The translations under genes and the position numbers were made by a program. Shown here one piece after another: positions 18,182 through 26,268 of a stretch of DNA of 64,000 nucleotides (position 1 is its first letter; the number at the start of each line of letters is the position of its first letter). The stretch comes from Crossiella sp. SN42 (GTDB taxonomy: Bacteria > Actinomycetota > Actinomycetes > Mycobacteriales > Pseudonocardiaceae), in assembly GCF_023897065.1 (NCBI RefSeq), contig NZ_JAMHIV010000021.1, positions 62,001 through 126,000 on the forward strand. Reading direction: 5' to 3'. Below the pieces are notes generated by a model. The model saw only the letters and a program-made list of their open reading frames with translations. It had not been told where the DNA came from and did not search any database.

Positions 18182-18883
18182 GTGCTCGATCCGGTGGGAC
18201 CTCACCCGCCGTCGGTGTACTGGCGCCGGCGCGCGGTAGCCCTTGGCGCGTTCGTGCTCGTCTTACTCCTCGGGGTGTGGGCCGTCGGCCTCGCCTTCGG
18301 CGGCAGCGACGACACCGAGCGCGAGCTGGCCGAACTGCGCGCCGCGGCCTCCGCGCGGGGCATCGCCACCCCGGGTTCCTCCGCGCCGAGCAGCCCGGTG
18401 GCCGCGCCGCCGCCGAGCAGTGCCGCCCCGCCTGCCTCGGAGGCGACCCCACCGCCGCCACCCCCGCCCCCGCCTCCGCCGCCAGGGCCGCCGCAGCCTT
18501 GCCCGAACGAGGTCACCAAGGTCGTCGCCGAGGTCGGCGCGCCCGAGTACCGGGTGGGCCAGCGACCGGAGTTCCGCCTGGTGGTGACCAACACCGGCCC
18601 GGTGCCGTGCACCCGCGAGTTGGACCCGAAGGTGCAGGAGATCCTGGTGCTGGGCCAGGACGGCGCCCGGCTCTGGTCCAGCAACGACTGCTATCCCGGC
18701 CGCAACCCCGACCTGCGCACCCTGGAACCCGGCGGCACCGCGGTGTTCCGGCTGGCCTGGCACGGCCGCACCTCGGCGCCGAACTGCGCGGGCAAGCGCA
18801 AGACGCTGCCCGCGGGGGACTACTCGGTGGTGGCCAAGGTCGACGACCTGGCCAGCGCGCCGACCCCGTTCCGGCTGCGCTGA
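18182..18883 (+). CDS. proline-rich single-pass membrane protein (Rv3587c-like)
   Basis: 233 residues from GTG 18182. Short cytoplasmic tail (PPSVYWRRRAVALG), one membrane helix (about 19-37), a long Ala/Ser/Pro linker containing a run of 12 prolines (about 97-108), then an extracellular beta-rich domain with four cysteines (PCPNEV, VPCTREL, NDCYPG, PNCAGK) probably forming two disulfides. The position, between the carbonic anhydrase and disA, and the layout match the conserved Rv3587c. Function unknown; a cell-envelope role is inferred. Confidence 0.8.
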   Translation: MLDPVGPHPPSVYWRRRAVALGAFVLVLLLGVWAVGLAFGGSDDTERELAELRAAASARGIATPGSSAPSSPVAAPPPSSAAPPASEATPPPPPPPPPPPPGPPQPCPNEVTKVVAEVGAPEYRVGQRPEFRLVVTNTGPVPCTRELDPKVQEILVLGQDGARLWSSNDCYPGRNPDLRTLEPGGTAVFRLAWHGRTSAPNCAGKRKTLPAGDYSVVAKVDDLASAPTPFRLR

Positions 18884-19963
18884 TCAGCCGTAGCGGTCCA
18901 CGATCGAGGACTCGGCCAGCCTGGACAGCCCCTCGCGGACCATCCGCGCCCTGGTGTCGCCGACGCCGTCCACGGTCTGCAGGTCGTCCGCGGTGGCCGC
19001 GAGCAGCGCCTGCAGCGAGCCGAAGTGCTCCACCAGCCGGTGCTGCACCGGCGCGGGCAGCCGGGGCACCCTGGCCAGCAGCCGGTAGCCGCGCGGGCTG
19101 ACCTGGCCGTCCAGTGACTCGGGACCGGCCGGGAAGCCGAAGGCGGCGGCGATCGCGGCCACGTCCAGCAGCTCGGTGCCGTCCAGCGCGTCCAGCGCCG
19201 CGACCACCTGCTCCGCGCTCGGCGCGCCGGGCTCGTCCACCAGGTAGTCCCGGATGACCAGCTCGCGGTCCAGCTCGACCCCGCCGACCAGCTCGTCCAG
19301 CTGGAGCTCGATCAGCCGGCCGTCCGCGCCCAGCTCGACCACGTGCCAGCCGATCTCGTCCGCGATGCGCTGCACCATCTCCAGCCGCTGCACCACGGTC
19401 ATCGCGTCCTTGAGCGTGACGAAGTCCTCGATCTCCAGCGCGGACAGCGCCTGCGCCACCTCGTCGAGGCGGGCCTTGTAACGCTCCAAAGTGGACAGTG
19501 CCTGGTTGGCCCGCGACAGGATGGTGGCCGAGTCGGTCAGCACGTGCCTGCGCCCGTCCACGTACACGCTGACGATGCTCATCGACTGGCTCACCGAGAC
19601 CACCGGGTGCCCGGTCTGGATCGCGGTGCGCTCGGCGGTGCGGTGCCGGGTGCCGGACTCCTCGGTCGGGATGGTCGGGTCCGGCACCAGCTGCACGTTG
19701 GCGCGCAGGATCCGGTCCGCCTCGGTGGACAGCACCATCGCGCCGTCCATTTTGGACAGTTCGCGTAACCGGGTGGCGCTGAACTCCACGTCCAGCCGGA
19801 AGCCGCCGTCGCAGATCGACTCCACCGCCTCGTCGTGGCCGAGCACGATCAGCCCGCCGGTGCGGCCGCGCAGGATCCGCTCCAGGCCGTCCCGCAGCGC
19901 CGTGCCGGGCGCGAGCCGGGCCAGGGTGGCCCACACCAGCTCCGACTGCGTCCGCTCGCTCAC
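18884..19963 (-). CDS. disA: DNA integrity scanning diadenylate cyclase DisA
   Basis: 359 residues. DisA makes cyclic di-AMP from two ATP and senses branched DNA. The DAC domain has DGA (residues 73-75, in SKMDGAMVL) and RHR (106-108, in GTRHRTAER), both required for catalysis. A helical linker follows, with a C-terminal HhH DNA-binding domain ([16 protein letters not shown]). GTG 19963 is chosen from AGGAGG at about 6-nt spacing. It is separated from radA by a decayed gene and a terminator, whereas the two are usually adjacent. Confidence 0.97.
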   Translation of the reverse strand: MSERTQSELVWATLARLAPGTALRDGLERILRGRTGGLIVLGHDEAVESICDGGFRLDVEFSATRLRELSKMDGAMVLSTEADRILRANVQLVPDPTIPTEESGTRHRTAERTAIQTGHPVVSVSQSMSIVSVYVDGRRHVLTDSATILSRANQALSTLERYKARLDEVAQALSALEIEDFVTLKDAMTVVQRLEMVQRIADEIGWHVVELGADGRLIELQLDELVGGVELDRELVIRDYLVDEPGAPSAEQVVAALDALDGTELLDVAAIAAAFGFPAGPESLDGQVSPRGYRLLARVPRLPAPVQHRLVEHFGSLQALLAATADDLQTVDGVGDTRARMVREGLSRLAESSIVDRYG

Positions 19964-20059
19964 GATGTCCCTCCTGCCCGATCCGACACCGGAGTCTACG
20001 TTCGGCCACGATCGCGTGAACGCCTCGACTCCCGGCGGGCAACACCGGTTGTGAGGACG

Positions 20060-20360
20060 ATGACCGGCTGCGCGCGGCCTGCGACGGGAGCTCGCCGAGA
20101 GCGGGCCTTCGAGAACGCCCGCTCCGCGCTGCGCACCGGCCGCCTGCGCACCGAGGTCCGCAACCGGCTGTACCAGGCGCTGCGCCTGCTGCCCGGCGTC
20201 ACGGTCAAGGACGGCGCGGTCGACCTCGGCGGGCGGCACGGCGTGTCCCTGGGTCTCGCCGGCGAACTGACAGCGAGCACCTCCGGCGGGGCACGATCAT
20301 CTCGCACAGCACCGTCGGCACCGCTGTCGCAGCTCAGGCGGGCATTGCGCCGTCCCGGTG
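20060..20360 (+). pseudogene. remnant of a CU044_5270-type gene
   Basis: Reading from ATG 20060 gives [36 protein letters not shown], which resembles the C-terminal half of CU044_5270-family proteins common in Pseudonocardiales. After about 20265 similarity continues only in another frame ([18 protein letters not shown], about 20286-20340). The N-terminal membrane part is missing, so this is a frameshifted 3' fragment. The family call is from memory of its LPGV..D..GR.GV pattern. It is inserted between disA and radA, normally neighbours. Confidence 0.5.
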
Positions 20361-20500
20361 AGCGTTGGGTGACCGCGCGTGACAGACCCCAGGGGGGAGG
20401 GGGTATTGTTATCGCGTTCACTTGGCCATCGAGTTAGTGGACGCAATCAAGTGTTGTGGCCGGCCGGGATTCGGGGTCCAGGCCGTGCTTGCTGGAAGAG

Positions 20501-20531
20501 GGCCCGCACACCGCTCGGGGGTGTGCGGGCC
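20501..20531. terminator. strong terminator hairpin downstream of radA
   Basis: GGCCCGCACACC pairs perfectly (12 bp) with GGTGTGCGGGCC around a 7-nt loop. It lies 12 nt after the radA stop and also follows an A/T-richer stretch (20405-20455) on the + strand, so it may serve either direction. Confidence 0.7.
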
Positions 20532-20542
20532 TTTCCACGTTC

Positions 20543-21919
20543 TCAGCCCTCGGACTTCAGCTCTCGCAGCGCGGAACCCAGGTCGGGCACCACGGTCGCC
20601 TTGATCTCCGCGGGCAGCGGCCCGGAGTCCGGCGGCACCAGCGCGTGCGTGAAGCCCATCCTGGCCGCCTCGGCCAGCCGCCGCCCGGCCCCGGCCACCC
20701 GCCGCACCTCACCGGCCAGGCCGACCTCGCCCAGCGCGATCATGGTCGGCGGCAGTGCCACGTCGCGTGCGGCCGAGGCCACCGCGAGCGCCACCGCCAG
20801 GTCCGCGGCGGGCTCCAGCACCCGCATGCCGCCGACGGTCGCGGTGAACACGTCCTTGTCGCCCAGGCGCACCCGGCCGCGCCGCTCCAGCACGGCCAGC
20901 ACCATGGCCACCCGGGCCGAGTCCAGCCCGCTCACCGCGCGCCGGGGCGCGGGCAGGTTGGTCGCCGCGACCAGCGCCTGCACCTCGCCCAGCAGCGGCC
21001 GCTTGCCCTCCACGATCACCGTCACCGCGGTGCCGGGCACACCGACCTCGCGCTGGTTGAGGAACAGGCCGGAGGGGTCGGCCACGCCGATGATCCCGTC
21101 GTCCCGCAGCTCGAAGCAGCCCACCTCGTCAGCGGGGCCGTAGCGGTTCTTCACGCCGCGGACCAGCCGCAGGGTGGAGTGCCGGTCGCCCTCGAAGTGC
21201 AGCACCACGTCCACCAGGTGCTCCAGCACCCTGGGCCCGGCGATCGAGCCGTCCTTGGTGACGTGCCCGACCAGCAGCACCGGCAGGTTGTTCTCCTTGG
21301 CCACCGCGATCAGCGCGGAGGCCACCGCGCGCACCTGAGTGACCCCGCCGGGGGTGCCGTCGATCGCGGCGGACTGCACGGTCTGCACCGAGTCCACGAT
21401 CAGCAGCCCCGGCCGCACCGCCTGCACGTGGCCCAGCACCGCGGACAGCTCGCCCTCGGCGGCCAGGTACATCTCGCCGTGCAGGTTCCCGGTCCGCTCG
21501 GCGCGCAGCCGCACCTGACCGGCCGACTCCTCGCCGGTGATGTAGAGCGAGCGCCCGTTGCCCCGCGAGGCGGCCCAGCGGTGCGCGACCTCCAGCAGCA
21601 GGGTGGACTTGCCGACACCGGGCTCACCGGCCAGCAGGATCACCGCGCCGGGGACGACTCCGCCGCCGAGCACCCGGTCCAGCTCGCTGACCCCGGTGGA
21701 GACCGCGCGGGCGGCCTCGATGTCCACCTCGCCGATCGGCCGGGCAGGCGCGGACACCACGCCCGCGGTGATCCTGGCGAGGGCGGGCTTGACCGCGCCC
21801 TTCTCCTCGACCGTGCCCCAGGCCTGGCATTCCGGGCAGCGGCCCACCCACTTGGCCACCTCGTTGCCGCACTCGGCACAGCGGTAGCCGGGACGGGCCG
21901 TGCGCACGTTCTTCGACAC
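20543..21919 (-). CDS. radA: DNA repair protein RadA
   Basis: 458 residues, normal length. N-terminal zinc finger with Cys 14, 17, 28, 31 (CAEC and CPEC pairs), RecA-like core with Walker A GEPGVGKST, the RadA-specific KNRYG motif (VKNRYGPADEVG), and a C-terminal Lon-protease-like domain (GLAGEVRRVAGAGRRLAEAARMGF). It acts in branch migration during recombination. Start is GTG 21919 (MSKNVRTARPGYRC). The upstream LpqE-like lipoprotein gene, on the same strand 39 bp away, matches the Rv3584-Rv3585 arrangement. Confidence 0.96.
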   Translation of the reverse strand: MSKNVRTARPGYRCAECGNEVAKWVGRCPECQAWGTVEEKGAVKPALARITAGVVSAPARPIGEVDIEAARAVSTGVSELDRVLGGGVVPGAVILLAGEPGVGKSTLLLEVAHRWAASRGNGRSLYITGEESAGQVRLRAERTGNLHGEMYLAAEGELSAVLGHVQAVRPGLLIVDSVQTVQSAAIDGTPGGVTQVRAVASALIAVAKENNLPVLLVGHVTKDGSIAGPRVLEHLVDVVLHFEGDRHSTLRLVRGVKNRYGPADEVGCFELRDDGIIGVADPSGLFLNQREVGVPGTAVTVIVEGKRPLLGEVQALVAATNLPAPRRAVSGLDSARVAMVLAVLERRGRVRLGDKDVFTATVGGMRVLEPAADLAVALAVASAARDVALPPTMIALGEVGLAGEVRRVAGAGRRLAEAARMGFTHALVPPDSGPLPAEIKATVVPDLGSALRELKSEG

Positions 21920-21958
21920 GAGAGTCGAACCTAGGGCCTCGGTCCGACAGTCAGCGGG

Positions 21959-22660
21959 TCAGTGGCCGCCGGAGCCGCCGTGTCCACCCGTGGTGGGCTC
22001 GGCCGTGCGGGGCTCCTCGTCCGCGGCGATCGGCACCTGCAGGGTGACCGAACCGGCCTTGGCGAAGGAGAAGGTCACCGGGATGGTCTGACCGGGCCAC
22101 AGCTCGTGCTTGAGACCGACCAGGGTGATCATCACCGAGCCGACCTTGAGCTTGCTGGTGTCCGCGGCCGAGGTGCTCGGCGAGGTGGCCGAGGTCGGCG
22201 TCGCGGAGGTCGAGGTGGTGGAGGTCGGCGTGGTGCCGCCGGTGGTGCTGGTCGGCGTGGTGGAGCCGGTGCTCCCGGTGCCGTGCTCGGCCTCGTTGGC
22301 CTCGGCGCGCAGCACGAAGCCGGCCGGGATCGTGCTGCCGCCCTTGACCTCGGCAGGCGCGCCGGTGGCGTCGCTGGTGACGGAGACCAGCTGGTCGTCC
22401 TGCGCGCCGCTGTTGATCAGGCTGACCAGCAGGGAGGGGTTGCTCTTGGCCGGGTACTTGTGCTGCGCCGGGAAGGCGAACTGGGCATCACGGATCTCGA
22501 TGGCCCCGACCTTGCCGCTGGCCCCGTTCACCGCCGCCACCTGGATCGCGGTCTGCGACTGCATGCCGGCGCCACAGCCGGTCACGGCCAGCGCGATCCC
22601 CAGGCCCAGCGCCGCCGGGACCAGGCGGGCACGGACTGCCTTCTGCTCTACACGGCTCAC
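21959..22660 (-). CDS. LpqE-like secreted lipoprotein
   Basis: 233 residues from GTG 22660. Signal peptide with lipobox LAVTGC (Cys 29), a beta-sandwich core (IEIRDAQFAFPAQ, VSLINSGAQDDQLVSVTSD), a low-complexity Thr/Ser/Gly insert of about 50 residues (145-195) and a second beta part with GQTIPVTFSFAKAGSVTLQVPI. The ending is His/Gly-rich (TTGGHGGSGGH). The layout resembles PCu(A)C-type copper chaperones, and the position next to radA is that of mycobacterial LpqE. The His-rich tail could bind metal (inference). The low-complexity insert probably spans the cell wall. Confidence 0.78.
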   Translation of the reverse strand: MSRVEQKAVRARLVPAALGLGIALAVTGCGAGMQSQTAIQVAAVNGASGKVGAIEIRDAQFAFPAQHKYPAKSNPSLLVSLINSGAQDDQLVSVTSDATGAPAEVKGGSTIPAGFVLRAEANEAEHGTGSTGSTTPTSTTGGTTPTSTTSTSATPTSATSPSTSAADTSKLKVGSVMITLVGLKHELWPGQTIPVTFSFAKAGSVTLQVPIAADEEPRTAEPTTGGHGGSGGH

Positions 22661-23002
22661 AGTGCGCCGATCCTTCCCTGGAGTACCTGGTGAACTCCTC
22701 GGCCGCAGCCTAACCAAGCACGCCCGCGCGGGTGGCACCTGGTGCCCCGCGCCGGGCCGGTATTGATGATCACCTGTTCGCGGCAATACGGCGTAGGCCA
22801 TTTCGCCGTGCCCCGGAGTTTCGCGGAGATCAAAAGTCCACTGTGGACCCGGCCTTGCCCCGCGCTGACCGGGGGAAGCATGTCCCGCTCCGGTTTGTCA
22901 ACCCCTCCCGTGGCCGCTGACCTGCGCTTACAGATCGCCGGGGGGTCGAGCGGAGATGGCCGGACGTGTTAGGATGGGGGCAGCGAAAGGGGCAGAGGAC
23001 AC
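22661..23002. other. divergent intergenic region before carD
   Basis: 342 bp without a supported gene. It holds the promoters of the LpqE-like gene and of carD. A TAGGAT hexamer at 22970-22975 is a plausible -10 for carD, without a convincing -35. The palindrome GTCCACTGTGGAC lies at 22836-22848. Base composition is slightly less GC-rich than the genes around it. No riboswitch or RNA gene was recognised. Confidence 0.5.
22836..22848. repeat. iterated palindrome GTCCACTGTGGAC
   Basis: The same 13-mer (central T or A) recurs at 29734-29746, 36083-36095, 54909-54921 and 56415-56427, with one-mismatch versions at 29895-29907 and 37884-37896. Here it is intergenic; the others lie in coding sequence. 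Confidence 0.6.
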
Positions 23003-23491
23003 ATGGTTTTCAAGGTCGGAGAGACCGTCGTCTACCCGCACCACGGTGCCGCTCTCATCGAAGCAATTGAGACCCGCGTGATCAAGGGCGAGGAGAAGAA
23101 GTACCTCGTCCTCAAGGTCGCGCAGGGAGACCTCACCGTCCGGGTGCCCGCGGACAACGCCGAGATCGTCGGTGTGCGGGACGTTGTCGGTCAGGAAGGT
23201 CTGGATCGGGTCTTCGAGGTGCTGCGTGCTCCGCACACCGAAGAACCCACCAACTGGTCTCGGCGGTACAAGGCCAACCTTGAGAAGCTCGCCTCTGGCG
23301 ATGTGAACAAGGTTGCCGAAGTGGTGCGCGATCTCTGGCGACGGGAGAAGGACCGCGGCCTGTCCGCTGGTGAGAAGCGCATGTTGGCCAAGGCTCGGCA
23401 AATACTGGTGAGCGAGCTGGCCCTGGCCGAAGGCACTGACGAGGACAAGGCCGAGGTTCTCCTCGACGAAGTCCTCGCCACCGCCTCCTGA
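23003..23491 (+). CDS. carD: RNA polymerase-binding transcription factor CarD
   Basis: 162 residues, canonical length. The N-terminal Tudor-like RNAP-beta-binding domain ([22 protein letters not shown]) is followed by a helical DNA-interacting domain ([24 protein letters not shown]). CarD stabilises open complexes, notably at rRNA promoters, and is essential in mycobacteria. SD AGAGGA lies 4 nt before the ATG. First gene of the carD-ispD-ispF group. Codon use has slightly lower GC3 than its neighbours, as expected for a highly expressed gene. Confidence 0.97.
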   Translation: MVFKVGETVVYPHHGAALIEAIETRVIKGEEKKYLVLKVAQGDLTVRVPADNAEIVGVRDVVGQEGLDRVFEVLRAPHTEEPTNWSRRYKANLEKLASGDVNKVAEVVRDLWRREKDRGLSAGEKRMLAKARQILVSELALAEGTDEDKAEVLLDEVLATAS

Positions 23492-23519
23492 CAAGTCGAG
23501 AGAAGACACCGCCGCTGCC

Positions 23520-24233
23520 ATGAGTGTTGTCGCGCTCGTGCCCGCTGCCGGGCGAGGTGAGCGGCTCGGTGCCGGTGTGCCGAAGGCCCTCGTCGAAGTC
23601 GGCGGCGAGCCGTTATTGGTACACGCGGTACGTGGTCTGTGGCGATCGGGCTGTGTCCAGCAGGTCGTCGTCGCCGCACCACGGTCCGAAGTTGACGTCG
23701 TGACCGCCGCACTGGCTTCTGTCGGTGCGGCGGTGCACGTCGTCATCGGTGGTGCCGAGCGTTCCGAGTCGGTCAAACTGGCCCTGGACGCCGCGCTGGA
23801 GATCGTCCCTGATGCCGAGGTCGTGCTGGTGCACGACGCGGCCCGCGCCTTCACTCCGCCTGGGCTGACCGCCTCCGTGGTCGCCGCCGTGCGGGCAGGC
23901 GCCCCCGCGGTCATCCCGGCCCTGCCGGTGGCCGACACGATCAAGCAGGTGGACGCCGACGGTGTGGTTCGCGCCACGCCGGACCGCACCACGCTGCGGG
24001 CCGTACAGACTCCCCAAGGTTTCGCCGTCGACGTGCTGCGCAGGGCCCACGAGGCCGCGCTGGCCGACGGTGTCGCCGCCACTGACGACGCGGGCCTGGT
24101 CGAGCGCATCGGCATCCCGGTGCACACCGTGCTCGGCCACGCCGATGCGATGAAGGTCACCACCCCGTTCGACCTCACCGTGGCCGGCGCCCTGCTGGCC
24201 GCGCGATCCCCAGCTGTGGAGGGCCAGGCGTGA
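23520..24233 (+). CDS. ispD: 2-C-methyl-D-erythritol 4-phosphate cytidylyltransferase
   Basis: 237 residues. It transfers CMP to MEP in the non-mevalonate isoprenoid pathway. CTP-binding N-terminus [38 protein letters not shown], and the C-terminal KVTTPFDL typical of IspD. It starts 29 bp after carD and overlaps ispF by 4 bp (GTGA), so the three are one transcription unit. Confidence 0.96.
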   Translation: MSVVALVPAAGRGERLGAGVPKALVEVGGEPLLVHAVRGLWRSGCVQQVVVAAPRSEVDVVTAALASVGAAVHVVIGGAERSESVKLALDAALEIVPDAEVVLVHDAARAFTPPGLTASVVAAVRAGAPAVIPALPVADTIKQVDADGVVRATPDRTTLRAVQTPQGFAVDVLRRAHEAALADGVAATDDAGLVERIGIPVHTVLGHADAMKVTTPFDLTVAGALLAARSPAVEGQA

Positions 24234-24703
24234 TCCCGCCGCGTGTCGGAGTCGGCACCGATGTGCACCCGATCGAGCCTGGCAGGGACTGCTGGATGGC
24301 CGGTCTGCTCTGGGAGGGCGTGGACGGCTGCGCCGGTCACTCCGACGGCGATGTGGCCGCGCACGCGCTGTGCGACGCGCTGCTCTCCGCCGCGGGCAAG
24401 GGCGACCTGGGCGCGGTGTTCGGCACCGGCGACCCGCGCTGGTCCGGCGCGCACGGGATCGAGCTGCTCGCGCACGTCCGGGACCTGCTGGCCGAGGACG
24501 GCTGGCAGCTGGGCAACGCGGTGGTGCAGGTCATCGGCAACGCGCCGCGGATCGGCAAGCGCCGGGACGAGGCGCAGAAGGTGCTCTCCGAGGCCGCGGG
24601 CGGCGACGTCGCGGTCTCCGGCACCACCACCGACGGACTTGGCCTGACCGGTCGCGGCGAGGGTGTGGCCGCGGTCGCCACAGCGCTGATCTACCGCGCC
24701 TGA
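24230..24703 (+). CDS. ispF: 2-C-methyl-D-erythritol 2,4-cyclodiphosphate synthase
   Basis: 157 residues, full family length. It cyclises CDP-ME-2-phosphate with CMP release, next after IspE. Metal ligands in GTDVHP (Asp/His) and the conserved [17 protein letters not shown] loop; C-terminal [14 protein letters not shown]. Start GTG 24230 is coupled to ispD. A hairpin terminator follows. Confidence 0.96.
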   Translation: MIPPRVGVGTDVHPIEPGRDCWMAGLLWEGVDGCAGHSDGDVAAHALCDALLSAAGKGDLGAVFGTGDPRWSGAHGIELLAHVRDLLAEDGWQLGNAVVQVIGNAPRIGKRRDEAQKVLSEAAGGDVAVSGTTTDGLGLTGRGEGVAAVATALIYRA

Positions 24704-24726
24704 GCAGAATCCGGACAGCCAAAACG

Positions 24727-24756
24727 GGGAACTGCCCGGTGGCGCTGGGCGTTCCC
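24727..24756 (+). terminator. ispF terminator
   Basis: GGGAAC and GCCC pair with GGGC and GTTCCC (one bulged T) around a 9-nt loop, 23 nt after the ispF stop. Confidence 0.55.
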
Positions 24757-24780
24757 GCCGGTGTGAGTTATCTCAACGCG

Positions 24781-25050
24781 CTACAGCCCGGCGGAGACCC
24801 CGGACGCGGCGCGCGTGGTGATCAGGACTCCTCGGTTGACCGGCAGCCTGGCTTGCTGGATCCGCCGCGCGGTGGCCGCCGCCCGGCACGCCCTCGGCGC
24901 CGGTAGCCGACGTTCCCTGATCTCCCTGGTCGCCTTCCGCGCCTGCCGCCGAGCCAGGTTCGCGCGCAGCTTCTTCGAATGCCACACGAGATCCACAATG
25001 CTCAACAGCACAGGCAGAATCACGAAAAGTGGTAGCAGAGCGTTCACCAT
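24781..25050 (-). CDS. small membrane protein, unknown function
   Basis: 89 residues. One N-terminal hydrophobic helix (MVNALLPLFVILPVLLSIVDLVW), then a very basic Arg/Ala-rich cytoplasmic tail. A GGAAGGGG SD lies 7 nt before ATG 25050. Codon use is less GC-biased in the first 30 codons. No family recognised; it could be a membrane-tethered nucleic-acid-binding peptide, which is speculative. Confidence 0.5.
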   Translation of the reverse strand: MVNALLPLFVILPVLLSIVDLVWHSKKLRANLARRQARKATREIRERRLPAPRACRAAATARRIQQARLPVNRGVLITTRAASGVSAGL

Positions 25051-25312
25051 GTCGCGCCCCTTCCCCGATCACACCACTCTTTCGGAGCATCCCTCGTATC
25101 GAAGGTCTCGCTCCGTGATTGAACAGGGAAGGATGTATCCAAAGCCTTTATCGGACTGTTAGCGGAACCGGTGTGTCCATCGACACACCGTGTTGATCGA
25201 ACTACTGTCCGTGTGATTACCGCTTACCGGCCAGTAAGGCCGCAGGTTCATCAGTCCAAGTGACCGGGCACCCCAGTCAACACGGAGCGTGTTCATCGTC
25301 ACGGGAGGCCCG

Positions 25313-25690
25313 ATGCCCGCACATCCCGACCTGACCCTCTCCGGCGTCGTCCTGGACGCCCCGGACCCCAGGAGCCTGGCCACCTTCTACCGCCGCCTGC
25401 TGGGCTGGGAGGTGGTCCAGGACGAGGCCGACTGGGTCAAGATCAGCCCGCCCGGCGGCGGCCCCGGCCTGTCCTTCCAGACCGAGCCGAACTACCACCG
25501 CCCGACCTGGCCGGCCAGCCCGATGGCCCAGGGCATGATGATCCACCTGGACTTCCAGGTCGCCGACCTGCCCGCCGCCTGCGCGCATGCCGAAGCCGCG
25601 GGAGCCACCCTCGCCGAGTTCCAGCCGCAGGACCACGTCCGCGTCTACTTCGACCCGGTGGGCCACCCGTTCTGCCTGTTCACACACTGA
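25313..25690 (+). CDS. VOC-family (glyoxalase-like) protein
   Basis: 125 residues, two beta-alpha-beta-beta-beta modules. First: LSGVVLDAPDPRSLATFYRRLLGWEVV. Second: HLDFQVADLPAACAHAEAAGATLAEFQ, ending in VYFDPVGHPFCLF. His and Glu/Asp positions suggest a metal-binding or antibiotic-binding VOC protein. GGGAGG lies 4 nt before ATG 25313, preferred over an upstream in-frame ATG. Substrate unknown. Confidence 0.85.
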   Translation: MPAHPDLTLSGVVLDAPDPRSLATFYRRLLGWEVVQDEADWVKISPPGGGPGLSFQTEPNYHRPTWPASPMAQGMMIHLDFQVADLPAACAHAEAAGATLAEFQPQDHVRVYFDPVGHPFCLFTH

Positions 25691-25697
25691 CCGCGGC

Positions 25698-25725
25698 GCG
25701 CCCGGCCGCTGCCGGGGCCGGGCGC
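25698..25725. terminator. bidirectional terminator
   Basis: GCGCCCGGCC pairs perfectly with GGCCGGGCGC around an 8-nt loop, between the convergent VOC and secreted-protein genes. Confidence 0.7.
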
Positions 25726-25738
25726 ACCCTGAGCTCGC

Positions 25739-26086
25739 CTAGCTGAAGACCACGGAGCGGAACTTCAGCCGGTCCGAGCCCCTGCCGCCATCGGGGCGCA
25801 GAGAGAAGTAGGAGTCACTGCCGCAGTTGTCGTCCTTGAAGACCACGGCGGTCGAGTCCGTGTCATTGCGCGGCCGGAACGCGTACGCGTCTTCCGCGTC
25901 GGCGACCTCCGGGATCGCGATGCACTCCCCGCTCGGCGGATCGATCAGCGAGCTCACCGCGACGTCGCCGTCCTCGTCGAGGTAGCGGTAGGTGAACTTG
26001 TCGTTGTCCGCGAAGGCGGTCCCGGGCAGGACCAGCATCAGCGCGGCGATACCGGCGAGCAGTGCGGTGGTGTTGCTGCGGCGCAT
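25739..26086 (-). CDS. small secreted protein, unknown function
   Basis: 115 residues from ATG 26086 (AGGAG 9 nt upstream). Cleavable signal peptide MRRSNTTALLAGIAALMLVLPGTAFA, then an acidic mature part of about 89 residues with two cysteines (GECIAIPEV, DDNCGSDSY) that could form a disulfide. No known domain recognised. It resembles the many short beta-rich exported proteins of actinomycetes. Divergent from the MFS gene. Confidence 0.7.
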   Translation of the reverse strand: MRRSNTTALLAGIAALMLVLPGTAFADNDKFTYRYLDEDGDVAVSSLIDPPSGECIAIPEVADAEDAYAFRPRNDTDSTAVVFKDDNCGSDSYFSLRPDGGRGSDRLKFRSVVFS

Positions 26087-26268
26087 GGCAACCAACTCCT
26101 TGCGGTAGTGGGATCTTTGCGGTCCAGGCTTCCCATGTGCCGGGCGGGCACGTCCGCGCTGGGCCACAGTCACTCACCCGAGGTAGCCAAACAACCGCAT
26201 GGGGTGACCAGTGCCGACTGGTCGATCGAAGGATTGACGATCACCGGGCGGTGTCGCAGGCTGCCCGC

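Noticed and set aside
18423-18492. Proline-codon run as a possible tandem DNA repeat or CRISPR-like array
   Set aside because: Simple CCG/CCC codon repetition encoding polyproline in a membrane protein; no spacer structure. No CRISPR array was found anywhere.
20422-20604. 60-codon frame over the radA terminator
   Set aside because: No SD, crosses a strong hairpin and overlaps radA antisense.
22150-22290. Repetitive GGTCGGCGTGGTGGAG-like sequence
   Set aside because: Thr/Ser-rich linker codons of the LpqE-like lipoprotein, not an independent DNA repeat.
24773-25090. Alternative 105-codon frame overlapping the small membrane protein gene
   Set aside because: Different frame without hydrophobic helix or SD; the 89-codon frame is better supported.
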